Source: Polycyclovorans sp. (lineage in GTDB: Bacteria > Pseudomonadota > Gammaproteobacteria > Nevskiales > Nevskiaceae). Taken from it: a DNA stretch of 59,458 nucleotides. The stretch covers positions 1 through 59,458 of the forward strand of contig PAKU01000010.1 in the NCBI GenBank assembly GCA_002706265.1. Direction: 5' to 3'. The notes beneath the pieces were generated by a model. That model made no database searches. It was not told the DNA's origin and saw only the letters and a list, made by a program, of their open reading frames with translations. Positions 16,750-25,269 of the stretch are shown piece after piece (within the stretch, counting starts at the first letter, position 1; every line of letters starts with the position of its first letter). Position numbers and translations under genes: made by a program.

Positions 16750-18513
16750 ATGGCCAACACGATCGAAGTGAAGGTGCCCAACATCGGCGACTTTGAGTCG
16801 GTGCCGGTGATCGAATTGCTGGTGGCCGAAGGCGACACGGTCGAGAAGGATCAGGCGCTGATGGTGCTGGAGTCGGACAAGGCCACGATGGACGTGCCCA
16901 GCCCGGCGGCCGGCAAGGTGACCGGGCTCAAGGTCAAGGTCGGCGACAAGGTGGGCGAGGGCAGCCTGGTCTGCTCGCTCAGCGGCCAGACCGATGCGGC
17001 CGCAGATGACGCGGCGGCCGATGCCGATGCCGATGCCGATGCCGATAGCGAGGCGCCCGAAGGCCGGCACGACGCTCCGCCCTCCGAGCCTGAAGGGCAC
17101 GAGGATGAGAAAACGGCCGAGACGGCCGAGTCTGCAGGCGGGCCCGCCCGCGGGTCGGCCAGGCAGACGCAAGCCGGCCCATACACCGTCACCGTGCCCA
17201 ACATCGGCGACTTTGAATCGGTGCCGGTGATCGAATTGCTGGTGGCCGAAGGCGACACGGTCGAGAAGGATCAGGCGCTGGTGGTGCTGGAGTCCGACAA
17301 GGCCACGATGGATGTGCCCAGCCCGGTTGCCGGCACCGTCACCTCGCTCAGGCTCAAGGTGGGCGACAAGGTGGGGGAAGGGGCCGAGGTTTGCGTGCTG
17401 ACCCCCGCGGATGGGGCCGGCGACGACGATGACGACGATGACGGTGCAGCCGACGATGCGCCGGCGCAGCAGACCGCGTCTGCCGAAACGCAGCCGGCCC
17501 GGGAGCCGCCCGCTGCGGCCAAGGCACCGATCGCTGACACCCCCGAAGCGCAGCCGAACGCCGGCCCTCAGGCGAAAACGACGGCGCCCGCCACCCAGGC
17601 CGACGGTGAGCCGTTCTACGCCGGCCCGGCCACCCGCAAGGTGGCGCGGCAGTTTGGGGTTGACCTGTCCAAGGTGAGCGGCAGTGGCGCGCGCGGGCGC
17701 ATCGTCATCGAAGACGTGCAGGCCTACGTCAAGGCCGAATTGGCCAAGCCGGCCGCCGGCAGTGGTGGCGCCAGGGCGGCCGGCGGCGGCATCCCGCCGA
17801 TTCCGGCGCAGGACTACGCGCAGTTCGGCCCGGTGGAGACCAAGGCCCTGGCGCGGATTCGCAAGCTGTCGGCCGCGCACCTGTCGCGGTCGTGGCTCAA
17901 CGTGCCGCACGTGACCCAGCACGACGATGCCGACATCACCGAGCTGGAAGCCTTCCGCAAATCAGCGGGCGACTACACCGAGGCCAAGCTGACCCTGCTG
18001 CCGTTTCTGATCAAGGCAGTGGGGCTGGTCATCAAGCGCTATCCGGAGTTCAACAGTTCACTGGCAGCAGACGGCGAGTCGATCGTGCTCAAGGGCTATT
18101 GCAACATCGGCTTTGCCGCCGACACGCCCAATGGCCTGGTGGTGCCCGTCGTCAAGGACGTGTGGGCCAAGTCGGTGGGCGAACTGGCGGCCGACTGCGC
18201 CCGGCTGGCCACGACCGCGCGTGACGGCAAGCTCAAGCCCGACGACCTGCGCGGCGGCTGTTTCTCGATCTCCAGCCTGGGCGGCATCGGCGGCAAGTAC
18301 TTCACGCCCATCGTCAATGCGCCGGAGGTGGCGATCCTGGGGGTCTCGCGGTCCAGCCTGCAGCCGGTGTGGGACGGCGCAAACTTTGCGCCACGGCTGC
18401 TGCTGCCGTTGTCGCTGTCGTACGACCATCGGGTGATCGACGGGGCGGCCGCGGCGCGATTCGTCGTGCTGCTGGGCGCGCTGCTGGCCGACGTGCGGCG
18501 CTGGGTGTTGTAG
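16750..18513 (+). CDS. aceF: dihydrolipoyllysine acetyltransferase E2 with two lipoyl domains (AceF)
   Basis: The 587-residue E2 of the pyruvate dehydrogenase complex. Two nearly identical N-terminal lipoyl domains carry the lipoylated lysines K44 and K184 in ESDKATMDVPS; they are joined by acidic, Ala/Pro-rich flexible linkers with an Ala-Asp repeat and a run of Asp. The E1/E3-binding domain is about residues 293-330 (ATRKVARQFGVDLSKVSGSG), and the catalytic acetyltransferase core ends with SYDHRVIDGAAAARF, where the His is catalytic (about residue 559). E. coli AceF has three lipoyl domains; two is common elsewhere. Near-identity of the lipoyl domains at DNA level points to a recent duplication or gene conversion. 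Confidence 0.96.
   Translation: MANTIEVKVPNIGDFESVPVIELLVAEGDTVEKDQALMVLESDKATMDVPSPAAGKVTGLKVKVGDKVGEGSLVCSLSGQTDAAADDAAADADADADADSEAPEGRHDAPPSEPEGHEDEKTAETAESAGGPARGSARQTQAGPYTVTVPNIGDFESVPVIELLVAEGDTVEKDQALVVLESDKATMDVPSPVAGTVTSLRLKVGDKVGEGAEVCVLTPADGAGDDDDDDDGAADDAPAQQTASAETQPAREPPAAAKAPIADTPEAQPNAGPQAKTTAPATQADGEPFYAGPATRKVARQFGVDLSKVSGSGARGRIVIEDVQAYVKAELAKPAAGSGGARAAGGGIPPIPAQDYAQFGPVETKALARIRKLSAAHLSRSWLNVPHVTQHDDADITELEAFRKSAGDYTEAKLTLLPFLIKAVGLVIKRYPEFNSSLAADGESIVLKGYCNIGFAADTPNGLVVPVVKDVWAKSVGELAADCARLATTARDGKLKPDDLRGGCFSISSLGGIGGKYFTPIVNAPEVAILGVSRSSLQPVWDGANFAPRLLLPLSLSYDHRVIDGAAAARFVVLLGALLADVRRWVL
16774..17333 (+). repeat. direct duplication encoding the lipoyl domains, period 420 bases
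   Basis: Bases 16774-16913 and 17194-17333 are almost the same: the 60 bases from 16801 equal those from 17221 exactly, and I count about six differences over 140 bases. Synonymous sites are also conserved, so this is DNA-level similarity and not only protein constraint. Confidence 0.9.
17017..17046 (+). repeat. five tandem copies of GCCGAT in the aceF linker
   Basis: Five perfect in-frame copies of the hexamer encode an Ala-Asp repeat in the linker after the first lipoyl domain. A second simple stretch of GAC/GAT codons around 17419-17443 encodes poly-Asp in the second linker. Both could change length by slippage without shifting the frame. Confidence 0.85.
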
Positions 18514-18540
18514 CCGCGCCTGCAACCCGCGACTCCAAGC

Positions 18541-18581
18541 AAAAAGCGCGGTGCAGACCGACTGCACCGCGCTTTTTTTTT
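18541..18581. terminator. terminator shared by aceF and the convergent gene
   Basis: A 16-bp stem (18541-18556 with 18562-18577) closes the loop ACCGA. A T tract at 18573-18581 follows on the plus strand and an A5 tract opens the stem, so it should stop transcription from aceF and probably also from the minus-strand gene ending at 18606. Confidence 0.9.
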
Positions 18582-18605
18582 CAGGCAAATTGACGTGTGC
18601 GCGGG

Positions 18606-19445
18606 TCAGTCGCCGAAGAGTTTGCCGAAGGCCTTGTCCAGCGCCTTGTCGACCATGGAATCGGTGGCTTCGTCGACCTCCGCGTCGGTGCGCTGCTCGA
18701 TCCGCTCCTGTTGGCGCTCAGTTTTCTGGCCGAACAGGCCGTTCAAGAGGCCACCGCCGGCGCCCTCGCCCGATTGTGGTTCGGCGGCCGCGCCGCCCAT
18801 CAGACCTTGCAGGTCGGGCATTGACTGAGGGGCCGATGGCAGCTCGAAACGGCTGGCCGCCGGCGCGTTGTCAAAGCGGACGACCTTGAAGTCCTGGTCA
18901 GCGCGCAGCAGGCCGCGGCCCTTGAGTGCGGCCTCGAATCGGGCGTTGCCGTCGGTGGTGGGAACCTGGGTCAGTTTGGACATGGTGCTGGCCATGTTCG
19001 ACAGGGCTTTCGACAGCGCGACCGCACGCGGGTCGTTCGACAGGACCAATTCTTTGGAATGCGCCTGACCGTCGGCGTCCACGTACTTCAGCACATGCAC
19101 CTCGCCCTTGACCCCGGCGACGGTTTCGTTGCGTCCGGTTGATTCCAGGGACTTGAACTGGTCGACGTCTTCCGGCCCCACATTGGGAATCTGCTGACCC
19201 AGCATGCCCAACATGCTGCTGGTATCGATGACCGTGTCGCCGCTGATCATGAACATCTTGCCGTCGCGGAGAATCATGCGCTCATCGCCCTCGGAGACGC
19301 TCATGCTGAGCTTGTCGCCCAGGTATTCCATGCGCACCAGATCGCCTTCGCTGCTGCTGATGGTGGCGCTGCCCCCCGCGTGTGCGCTGCCCAGAAACCC
19401 CAGCATCAGGATGATGATGCCTGCCACCTTGTGTGTTCGTTGCAT
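18606..19445 (-). CDS. secreted protein of unknown function
   Basis: A 279-residue protein with a clear signal peptide (MQRTHKVAGIIILMLGFLGS, cleavage after AHA at about residue 23). The first third is beta-rich (SATISSSEGDLVRMEY, DERMILRDGKMFMISGD), resembling the start of DUF4412-like periplasmic proteins, but I do not recognise a family with confidence. The C-terminus has a Gly-rich hinge (GEGAGGGLLNGLFG) and then a charged helix rich in Glu, Arg and Gln (about residues 238-275) that could form a coiled coil. It stands alone between the convergent aceF and the minor-pilin operon upstream on the same strand; the gap to pilE is 77 bases, so read-through is possible. Confidence 0.75.
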   Translation of the reverse strand: MQRTHKVAGIIILMLGFLGSAHAGGSATISSSEGDLVRMEYLGDKLSMSVSEGDERMILRDGKMFMISGDTVIDTSSMLGMLGQQIPNVGPEDVDQFKSLESTGRNETVAGVKGEVHVLKYVDADGQAHSKELVLSNDPRAVALSKALSNMASTMSKLTQVPTTDGNARFEAALKGRGLLRADQDFKVVRFDNAPAASRFELPSAPQSMPDLQGLMGGAAAEPQSGEGAGGGLLNGLFGQKTERQQERIEQRTDAEVDEATDSMVDKALDKAFGKLFGD

Positions 19446-19522
19446 GACCCTTGCCCCCCGCGATTGTTGGAGCGCACACGTTAATGAAATTTGGCGACCA
19501 AGACCATCGCTGCTGAAGGGCG

Positions 19523-19966
19523 TCAGCGCCAGCAGTCGACACCGTCGCTGCCGCTGGCCTGCTTGCGCCCGCTGGCGATCAGGCTCAGGGTGCCGCAGCG
19601 GGCATCGTCGGCCTGCGCGCCGACCGGAATGGCCTCAAGGCGGTAGCCGTTGGGGGTGACCCCGCTGAGCACGATGCGGTAAATCGACCGATCGGTCTGT
19701 TCGGTATCGGGCTCGCCGGCCGCGCTGATCCACGAGGGGTTGGCGGGGTAGCCCAGCGCGGTGAGCGTGGTGGCGTAGCGCCGGCGGTCCACGTAATGGC
19801 CCTCTTGCCGTGCCTGCAGCTCCACCAGGGTGGTCTTGGCGGCGGTGCGATGGGCTTTGAGGATGTAGTTGCGATAGCTGGGCAGGGCAATCGAGACGAT
19901 GATCGCCAGGATGGCGACGGCGATCATCAGCTCGATCAGGGTGAATCCGCGGCGGCTGCGAGGCAT
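19523..19966 (-). CDS. pilE: type IV pilin PilE (operon 1)
   Basis: This 147-residue prepilin has a short basic leader MPRSRRG, cleaved before Phe by PilD, and the conserved FTLIELMIAVAILAIIVSIA helix with Glu at +5. The globular part has YRNYILKAHRTAAKTTLVEL and a C-terminal disulfide pair (C in DDARCGTLSL and in GVDCWR). The ATG at 19966 gives the canonical leader length; the upstream in-frame ATG at 20020 would not. It is the last gene of operon 1, 4 bases after pilY1. In P. aeruginosa PilE is a minor pilin that links the PilY1 priming complex to the fibre. Confidence 0.9.
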   Translation of the reverse strand: MPRSRRGFTLIELMIAVAILAIIVSIALPSYRNYILKAHRTAAKTTLVELQARQEGHYVDRRRYATTLTALGYPANPSWISAAGEPDTEQTDRSIYRIVLSGVTPNGYRLEAIPVGAQADDARCGTLSLIASGRKQASGSDGVDCWR

Positions 19967-19970
19967 GGCG

Positions 19971-22900
19971 TTAATCGGGGGTCTGCGCAATGGGGCGCTC
20001 ATCTTCCCCGCGTCGCTCACGCCAGTAAATGGGCACGAAGCGCGGCACGTCCACGTCGAACAGCTCGGTGCCGGTGCGGGCGGTGCCCACGTCGGCCATC
20101 GACAGATCGCCCGGCAGCCCGGGCGTCTTGGCGGTGACCGACCGCCCTTCAGACCCCGGTGCGCTGCTGATCGGGCTTGCGCCGCCGGGGCGGCCGTCGC
20201 GCAGCGAAATGCCGTAGACCCGGCTGCCGCCCTCCGAGGGCTCGCAGGCCACCGCGCCGGGATCGGGCGGCACGAAGCTGGAAAAGAACACCACGTTGCC
20301 CAGGGTCAGCGGTTGCGACAGGGCCTTTTCGCCCGCGCGGGTGAGTTGAATCTGGAAGCCGGTGGTCAGGTTCTGGTTGTCGGTGCAGCCGTCGTCGCCG
20401 GCGTTCTGGCACAGCGCGGTGAGGTTGGCAAAGTCGGCGTGGCCGGGCAGGGCATCGTTTTCGACGATCAGCGCGTCGGCGGCGCGACCGCTGCGGAGCG
20501 CACGGTCGCGAAACACGTAAAGGTGGTTGCTTTGCACCCGCTCGACCGGATCGGCGCGGTTGCCGCTGCCGATCACCACGGCCTCGAAATTGGCGCCAGG
20601 GCTGCGCACCGGCACCACATCGACCGCATGAAAGAAGCGACGGTCGGTGGCCACGGTTGCGCCGGCATCGTGACGCCCGGCATTGAACAGCGGGCCCATC
20701 GTCCAGTTCGCGGGGTTGTCGCCGGCAATGTCGCCGCGCCACACCCGGCCGCCGGTATCGCCCACGTAGAAGCGATCGGCAAAGCCGTCGCCGGTGGTGT
20801 CCAGCGCCTCGACCGGGGCGGCAATGCTGTCGCGCAGCAAGGGGTGCCGAAAGCGGCGCTGGGTGGCGTCGAAGGGCGCCTCGGCGTTGAGTGCGCCGCG
20901 GGTTGCTTTCCAGATCAGTTCGCCGGTTTCGGCGTCGATGATGAACACGGCGTTGCCGACGCCGTCATCGGTGCCAATCTGATTGCTGCTGGCCGAGCGT
21001 GCGTCCTTGCCCAAGGGCTGGTTGGCATCGTTGCGTCCGCCGTTGTAGCCGCCACCGACCACCAGCACGACGCGGGTCTGGCCATTGATGCGCATCTGCA
21101 CCGCCTTGGGGGTGCTGAAGGTCAGTGCCAGCTCGGTGTACCAGTCGGCGCGCGCGGCCGGAACCGCCGCATTGCTGCTCAGGCCGGCCGGCGTGATGCG
21201 CCACATGGGCGTGGGCAGGTCGGGGTTGGTCAGGTTCAGCGCATAAAGCGCCGCGCCGCTGCGACGCAGGCCGAAAAAGGCCCACACGGCATCGTCGCCC
21301 GCGCCGTTGATCACGCCATCGGCCGGGCCGCCATTGGGGCCACGGTCACGCATCGCGATGGTCGCCTCGCCATCGACGCCGTAGGGGAAGCGTGCGCCGG
21401 GCTGGTTGTCCCGCAGGGTCTTCTGCTGGCCCATGACCGCCTGGGGCATGAACGCCCAGCTTTCCACCCCGGTGTCGTTGCGCACCATGCGCAGAAAGCC
21501 GTCGGCCGCCCCATACAGAATGCGCACGTCGGGATTGGCGGCCGTGAAGCCGCCGCGCGGGCCGTAGTTGATGGCCACCGGGCGCGCGTGCAGCACCGCG
21601 CCGTGCCGCCAGCTTCGGGGCTGCAGGCTGGCGAGATTGGGTGCCGGGGCGGCGGTGGTGCCCACCTCCCAGCCGCGGGCGTACAGCAGCAGGGCGCGCG
21701 ATTCGGCGTCGTTGGCGGCGCCGAGCACCGGCCGCAGCTCGGTCTGGCGGCTGGCCTCGTCGGCATTCAGCGGTTGCAGGCTGAGCACGCCGTTGGCCAG
21801 CCGATCGTAGAAAAGTTGCCGGGCCGCGACCGAGCCGTTGCCGCGGCCCGAGGCGGGAATGCGGCTGCCCGCGCCTCCCAGCGTGGTGTTGCGCCCGTCG
21901 GCACTCGTCAGAGGCGGCAGGTTGCCGGGCTGGGTCCAGACGGTCAGCGCGCTGTTGGCAATGCGACCGTCGGCCGCCAGCGCCGGTTGGCCGAGGCTGT
22001 CGGTGTAGGTTGCGCCATCGAACTCCAGACGTTTGAGGTTGCCGGGCCAGCGGGGAGACTGATTGGCGGTGGGCCGGAACTGGCCAAAGAAACTCGGCGA
22101 CAGGATGCGGTTGGGTGCGGTCAGGTCGAAGGTGAGGGTCGGGGTCAGCAGGCTGGCATCGACCACCAATGTGGGCTTGAGCAGTTGGCCGATGGAGTCG
22201 CCCAGGCCCAGCAGGCCCAGCCGGTCGAGGTAGGTTGTTACGTTGCTGCCGGCCTGGAGCAGGCCCTGCACGCTGCCGAGGTTGTCCTGCACGATGAAAA
22301 ATGACTGCAGGGCGATGCGGTTGCCGTTGACGTCGGCAAAGCCGGTTTGCTGTGCCTCGCGCACCACGGCCGCCAGTGACACGGGCCCCGATGCCTCGAC
22401 CCCGGGCAGATAGCGCCGCAGGGTGGCGTCAGACTCGTTCTGCAGCAGCGGGTTGGTCAGCTGCAGGTGCACCAGATTGGCGCGCCGGCATTCCAGCGGC
22501 GGCTTTTTATAGCGGCCGTTGTGTTCAATGCTGGGGTCGCGCGCCAGCAGCGCGGTCAGGCCGTCCCAGCGGTTCAGCGGGGCATTGAAGACTTCGTCGC
22601 CCGCCAGGTAGTGCAGCACCTCGGCATACACCTCCTTGGCCTGATAGGGCGGCAGCAGCTCGACGCGGCTGCTGAGCAGGGTGCCCGTCAGCCCCGTGAC
22701 GGCATTCACAATGTTGCTGGGCCTCAGCAGGTCGGTCAGCAGGTTGGTGACCCGGTTCAGCACCATGACGACGCTGTTCTGGTCGATCAGCGGTGTCGTG
22801 CCCAGCAGAAAATAGGCGCCGTTGCTGCACCCCACCGTTTCGCGGCGGGTGGTGGTGATTGAGGCCTGGTCGCCGAAGGCGCAGCTCGACGCCGGCGCGC

Positions 22901-23654
22901 CCGCGGCATTGGCCCGGTCGGCATGGGTGATGATGATGGCCACGCGCGAGTCGATGAGCTGGTTGAGAATCGCCTCCAGCAGGCTGATCAGATTGAGTTG
23001 CCCGGCGCCCAGCACCCCGCTGACGGTGGTGTTGAGCAGGCCGGTGACCACGGACGGCAATTGCCCGACCACTGTGCCGAGCAGTGGGTCGAGCAGCCCC
23101 TCGATCAAGGCTCCGACGAAGCCGCCCAGCAGCGGATTGATGATGTTGCCCAGCAGCGGGATGCCCAGCAGGGTGTTCAAGGTGCCGCAGGTGAGCTGGC
23201 TGATGCCGCCCAGCAGCGGTTGCAGCAGTGGACCGAGCAGGGGCAGGTTCACCAGCGGCGAGTCGATGCCCAGTACGCCGTACAGATTGCACAGGGCCTG
23301 CGCCCGGGTGGCGCCGGTGGTGCCGCTGCCCAGCAACAGGTTGCGGAGCAGATCTTCCGGGTTGCCTTGCGTGTTGGTGCCCAGCACGTCACCCAGCAGC
23401 GAGCTGTTGCTGAGGTTGAGGCACAACTGCGGCGCCTCCGGGTTGCTGGCGTTGGTCGGGTTGGTGAGGGTGTTGTTGCAGATGCCCAGCAGGTTCAGGT
23501 CCAGCGCGAGAATGGTGGTGGGCGGCTGCAGCGGGTTCTCGGCCGGGTTGATGTAAATGTCGATGTCGTCGGCCCCTGCCGGCGCTGCGCAGACCAGCGC
23601 CGCCACGGTGGCGAGTGTGCCTGTCAGGCGGCGCAAGGCGTGGGTGGCGTTCAT
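19971..23654 (-). CDS. pilY1: PilY1-type type IV pilus tip adhesin (operon 1)
   Basis: A 1227-residue PilC/PilY1 protein with a signal peptide (cleavage near AGA-DD, residue 28). Residues 130-235 are an unusual hydrophobic Leu/Gly/Pro-rich region, followed by a von Willebrand A-like strand SRVAIIITHAD at 236. The C-terminal half is the PilY1 beta-propeller (NPDVRILYGAADGFLRMVRN; VVLVVGGGYNGG) and includes the calcium-binding loop DTTGDGFAD at residues 952-960, whose P. aeruginosa counterpart controls extension and retraction. The start overlaps the pilX stop by one base. PilY1 is expected at the pilus tip, primed by the minor pilins of the same operon. Confidence 0.9.
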   Translation of the reverse strand: MNATHALRRLTGTLATVAALVCAAPAGADDIDIYINPAENPLQPPTTILALDLNLLGICNNTLTNPTNASNPEAPQLCLNLSNSSLLGDVLGTNTQGNPEDLLRNLLLGSGTTGATRAQALCNLYGVLGIDSPLVNLPLLGPLLQPLLGGISQLTCGTLNTLLGIPLLGNIINPLLGGFVGALIEGLLDPLLGTVVGQLPSVVTGLLNTTVSGVLGAGQLNLISLLEAILNQLIDSRVAIIITHADRANAAGAPASSCAFGDQASITTTRRETVGCSNGAYFLLGTTPLIDQNSVVMVLNRVTNLLTDLLRPSNIVNAVTGLTGTLLSSRVELLPPYQAKEVYAEVLHYLAGDEVFNAPLNRWDGLTALLARDPSIEHNGRYKKPPLECRRANLVHLQLTNPLLQNESDATLRRYLPGVEASGPVSLAAVVREAQQTGFADVNGNRIALQSFFIVQDNLGSVQGLLQAGSNVTTYLDRLGLLGLGDSIGQLLKPTLVVDASLLTPTLTFDLTAPNRILSPSFFGQFRPTANQSPRWPGNLKRLEFDGATYTDSLGQPALAADGRIANSALTVWTQPGNLPPLTSADGRNTTLGGAGSRIPASGRGNGSVAARQLFYDRLANGVLSLQPLNADEASRQTELRPVLGAANDAESRALLLYARGWEVGTTAAPAPNLASLQPRSWRHGAVLHARPVAINYGPRGGFTAANPDVRILYGAADGFLRMVRNDTGVESWAFMPQAVMGQQKTLRDNQPGARFPYGVDGEATIAMRDRGPNGGPADGVINGAGDDAVWAFFGLRRSGAALYALNLTNPDLPTPMWRITPAGLSSNAAVPAARADWYTELALTFSTPKAVQMRINGQTRVVLVVGGGYNGGRNDANQPLGKDARSASSNQIGTDDGVGNAVFIIDAETGELIWKATRGALNAEAPFDATQRRFRHPLLRDSIAAPVEALDTTGDGFADRFYVGDTGGRVWRGDIAGDNPANWTMGPLFNAGRHDAGATVATDRRFFHAVDVVPVRSPGANFEAVVIGSGNRADPVERVQSNHLYVFRDRALRSGRAADALIVENDALPGHADFANLTALCQNAGDDGCTDNQNLTTGFQIQLTRAGEKALSQPLTLGNVVFFSSFVPPDPGAVACEPSEGGSRVYGISLRDGRPGGASPISSAPGSEGRSVTAKTPGLPGDLSMADVGTARTGTELFDVDVPRFVPIYWRERRGEDERPIAQTPD
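22950..23267 (-). repeat. PLLG-rich hydrophobic repeat region inside pilY1
   Basis: The protein segment at residues 130-235 contains PLLG at positions 138, 146, 166, 174 and 190, so the spacings are 8, 20, 8 and 16. It lies between the N-terminal region and the VWA-like strand, and it is not part of the PilY1 propeller. Repeats are degenerate at DNA level. Confidence 0.7.
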
Positions 23655-24220
23655 CAGAATTGGGTGATCCCCTTGGCTTCGGGCACGGCGATCTGCACCC
23701 CCTGCTGGATTTCGGCAGCGCCCTGGCCCACCGCACTGCGATCGGTGCCGGCGGTGATGCGAAAGCGGGCGTAGCCCACACGCGCCGTGGTGCCCGTGGT
23801 GCCGACCGAGGTGGCCGGCACCAGCGCCTGCCCGTTGACCGACTCACGCCAGATTTCGACATAGGTGCGATCGGCGAGCGCGTTGGAGGGGGTCGACGGT
23901 GGCGTGAGCCCCCCATCGGCACAGGCGAATGGCGCGCGCAGCGGATTCTGTGCGGCCAGACCGGCGGGGAAGCAGCCGACCTGCAGATCGGCGACCAGCG
24001 TCACCGGAAAGTGGGTCTCGATGTCGGCCAGCAAGGCGTCGATGAGTGATTGCGACACGTCGATGGCATTGAGGCGCGAGGCCTCGTTGTCGGCCATGGT
24101 CAGCGAGGTGCTGGCTTCGCGAATGGCGCCGATCCCCAGCAGGGTGAGCACGATCAGGAACAGCAGGGCCGTCGCCAGGGCCGCGCCGTGCTGGTGTGCC
24201 TTTGGGGGGCGCGGTTTCAT
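23654..24220 (-). CDS. pilX: minor pilin PilX (operon 1)
   Basis: The 188-residue product begins with a polar leader ending HG and the PilX_N helix AALATALLFLIVLTLLGIGA, followed by REASTSLTMADNEASR, in place of the usual LEERMAGN motif. Like other PilX proteins it lacks the Glu at +5 of major pilins. It is a core minor pilin needed to prime pilus assembly. It overlaps pilW by 4 bases and pilY1 by 1 base, so translation is probably coupled. Confidence 0.85.
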   Translation of the reverse strand: MKPRPPKAHQHGAALATALLFLIVLTLLGIGAIREASTSLTMADNEASRLNAIDVSQSLIDALLADIETHFPVTLVADLQVGCFPAGLAAQNPLRAPFACADGGLTPPSTPSNALADRTYVEIWRESVNGQALVPATSVGTTGTTARVGYARFRITAGTDRSAVGQGAAEIQQGVQIAVPEAKGITQF

Positions 24221-25269
24221 GGCAGCGGGTTCTTCAGTTGCACGGTGGTGGCAAAGCGCTTGCGATAGTACTGGCGTGGCGGCACGCCATTGGCTTCGTC
24301 ATCGGCCTGGCGCGGCGTCCAGGCCCGGTCGCCCTCGCGGCCGGGGTAGGTGTAGGTCTTTGTGTCGCTGTAGCTGCGATCGGGCGTCGATGCCCGCACC
24401 CGCAACGACACCTGTGCCGTCACCGCCCGCAACAGATCGGCGTCGCTGGGCTGGCTGGTGTAGCGGTTGGGCGTGTTGAGAAAGTCGCCATCATCGTCAA
24501 TGCCCCAGACGATCTGCAGGTCTTCAACCCCTTCGGCGATGCACTCGTCTTCCCAGCCGGGGGTTGCGCCGCGTCTCAGGGTTTTGCGGCACAGCGTGGG
24601 AATGCCATCGCCGGCGGTGACCGCCCAGCTGCGGATGTAATACAGCCGCGGCAAATATCGGTACATCTGCATCGGGGCCGAGATGGGCTCGCCTTCGGTG
24701 CAGGCGTCGACCTCGCCTGTGGCCGGCACCCGCAGCAGGCTGCCGACCACGCCATTGGTCTTGAGCAGGTAGTCCTGCGGCATCAGGGTCAGCTCGGTGC
24801 AGGTGTCGGGCGTCACGCTGGCCTGGCCTGACACGCGGCGGATCATCACCGCATCGGTGTCGGGCCGCACATCGGTCAGGCAACGGAATCGACCGGCGAC
24901 GGGGCTGCCCGCGGCATCGTCGAAAAACGCCACGCGGCCTTCGGCGTCGAAGGCCCAACCGGCCTCGGCGTCGGCCGGCCCGCAGTCTGCGGTCGTGGAA
25001 AGCCCTGCCAGGGCCGAGGCACGGACGTCGACGGTCTGTGCCTGGAACATGCCGCCCCAATAGCCCGCCATCTGCAGGTCGCGGGTGAGCGAGGCCAGGG
25101 CGTAGCGCCCCTGATCCTGCAGGCCGGCCAGTTGCTGGTTCTGGCGCCGATGGCGGTTGTTGTCGACAAACAATTGCACCAGGGCCAGCAGCAGCACGAG
25201 GCCCAGCGTGCCGGCAATCATCAGCTCGATCAGCGTCAGGCCGCGCTGGCGTGTGCGGTCGGGCCTCAT
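24217..25269 (-). CDS. pilW: minor pilin PilW (operon 1)
   Basis: A 350-residue PilW. The class III prepilin signal is RQRG followed by LTLIELMIAGTLGLVLLLAL, and the conserved sequence after the helix, NNRHRRQNQQLAGLQDQGRY, leads into ASLTRDLQMAGYWGG, typical of PilW. The long globular domain carries several cysteines. It overlaps pilV and pilX by 4 bases on each side. Role: part of the PilVWX-FimU minor-pilin complex that initiates pilus assembly and carries PilY1. Confidence 0.9.
   Translation of the reverse strand: MRPDRTRQRGLTLIELMIAGTLGLVLLLALVQLFVDNNRHRRQNQQLAGLQDQGRYALASLTRDLQMAGYWGGMFQAQTVDVRASALAGLSTTADCGPADAEAGWAFDAEGRVAFFDDAAGSPVAGRFRCLTDVRPDTDAVMIRRVSGQASVTPDTCTELTLMPQDYLLKTNGVVGSLLRVPATGEVDACTEGEPISAPMQMYRYLPRLYYIRSWAVTAGDGIPTLCRKTLRRGATPGWEDECIAEGVEDLQIVWGIDDDGDFLNTPNRYTSQPSDADLLRAVTAQVSLRVRASTPDRSYSDTKTYTYPGREGDRAWTPRQADDEANGVPPRQYYRKRFATTVQLKNPLP

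Noticed and set aside
14263..17922. 1219-codon open frame on the minus strand
   Set aside because: It is fully antisense to aceE-aceF, whose proteins match throughout; its His/Arg/Gly-rich composition is that of a shadow frame in GC-rich DNA.
19899..22304. 801-codon open frame on the plus strand
   Set aside because: Antisense to pilE and pilY1; no domain, low-complexity composition.
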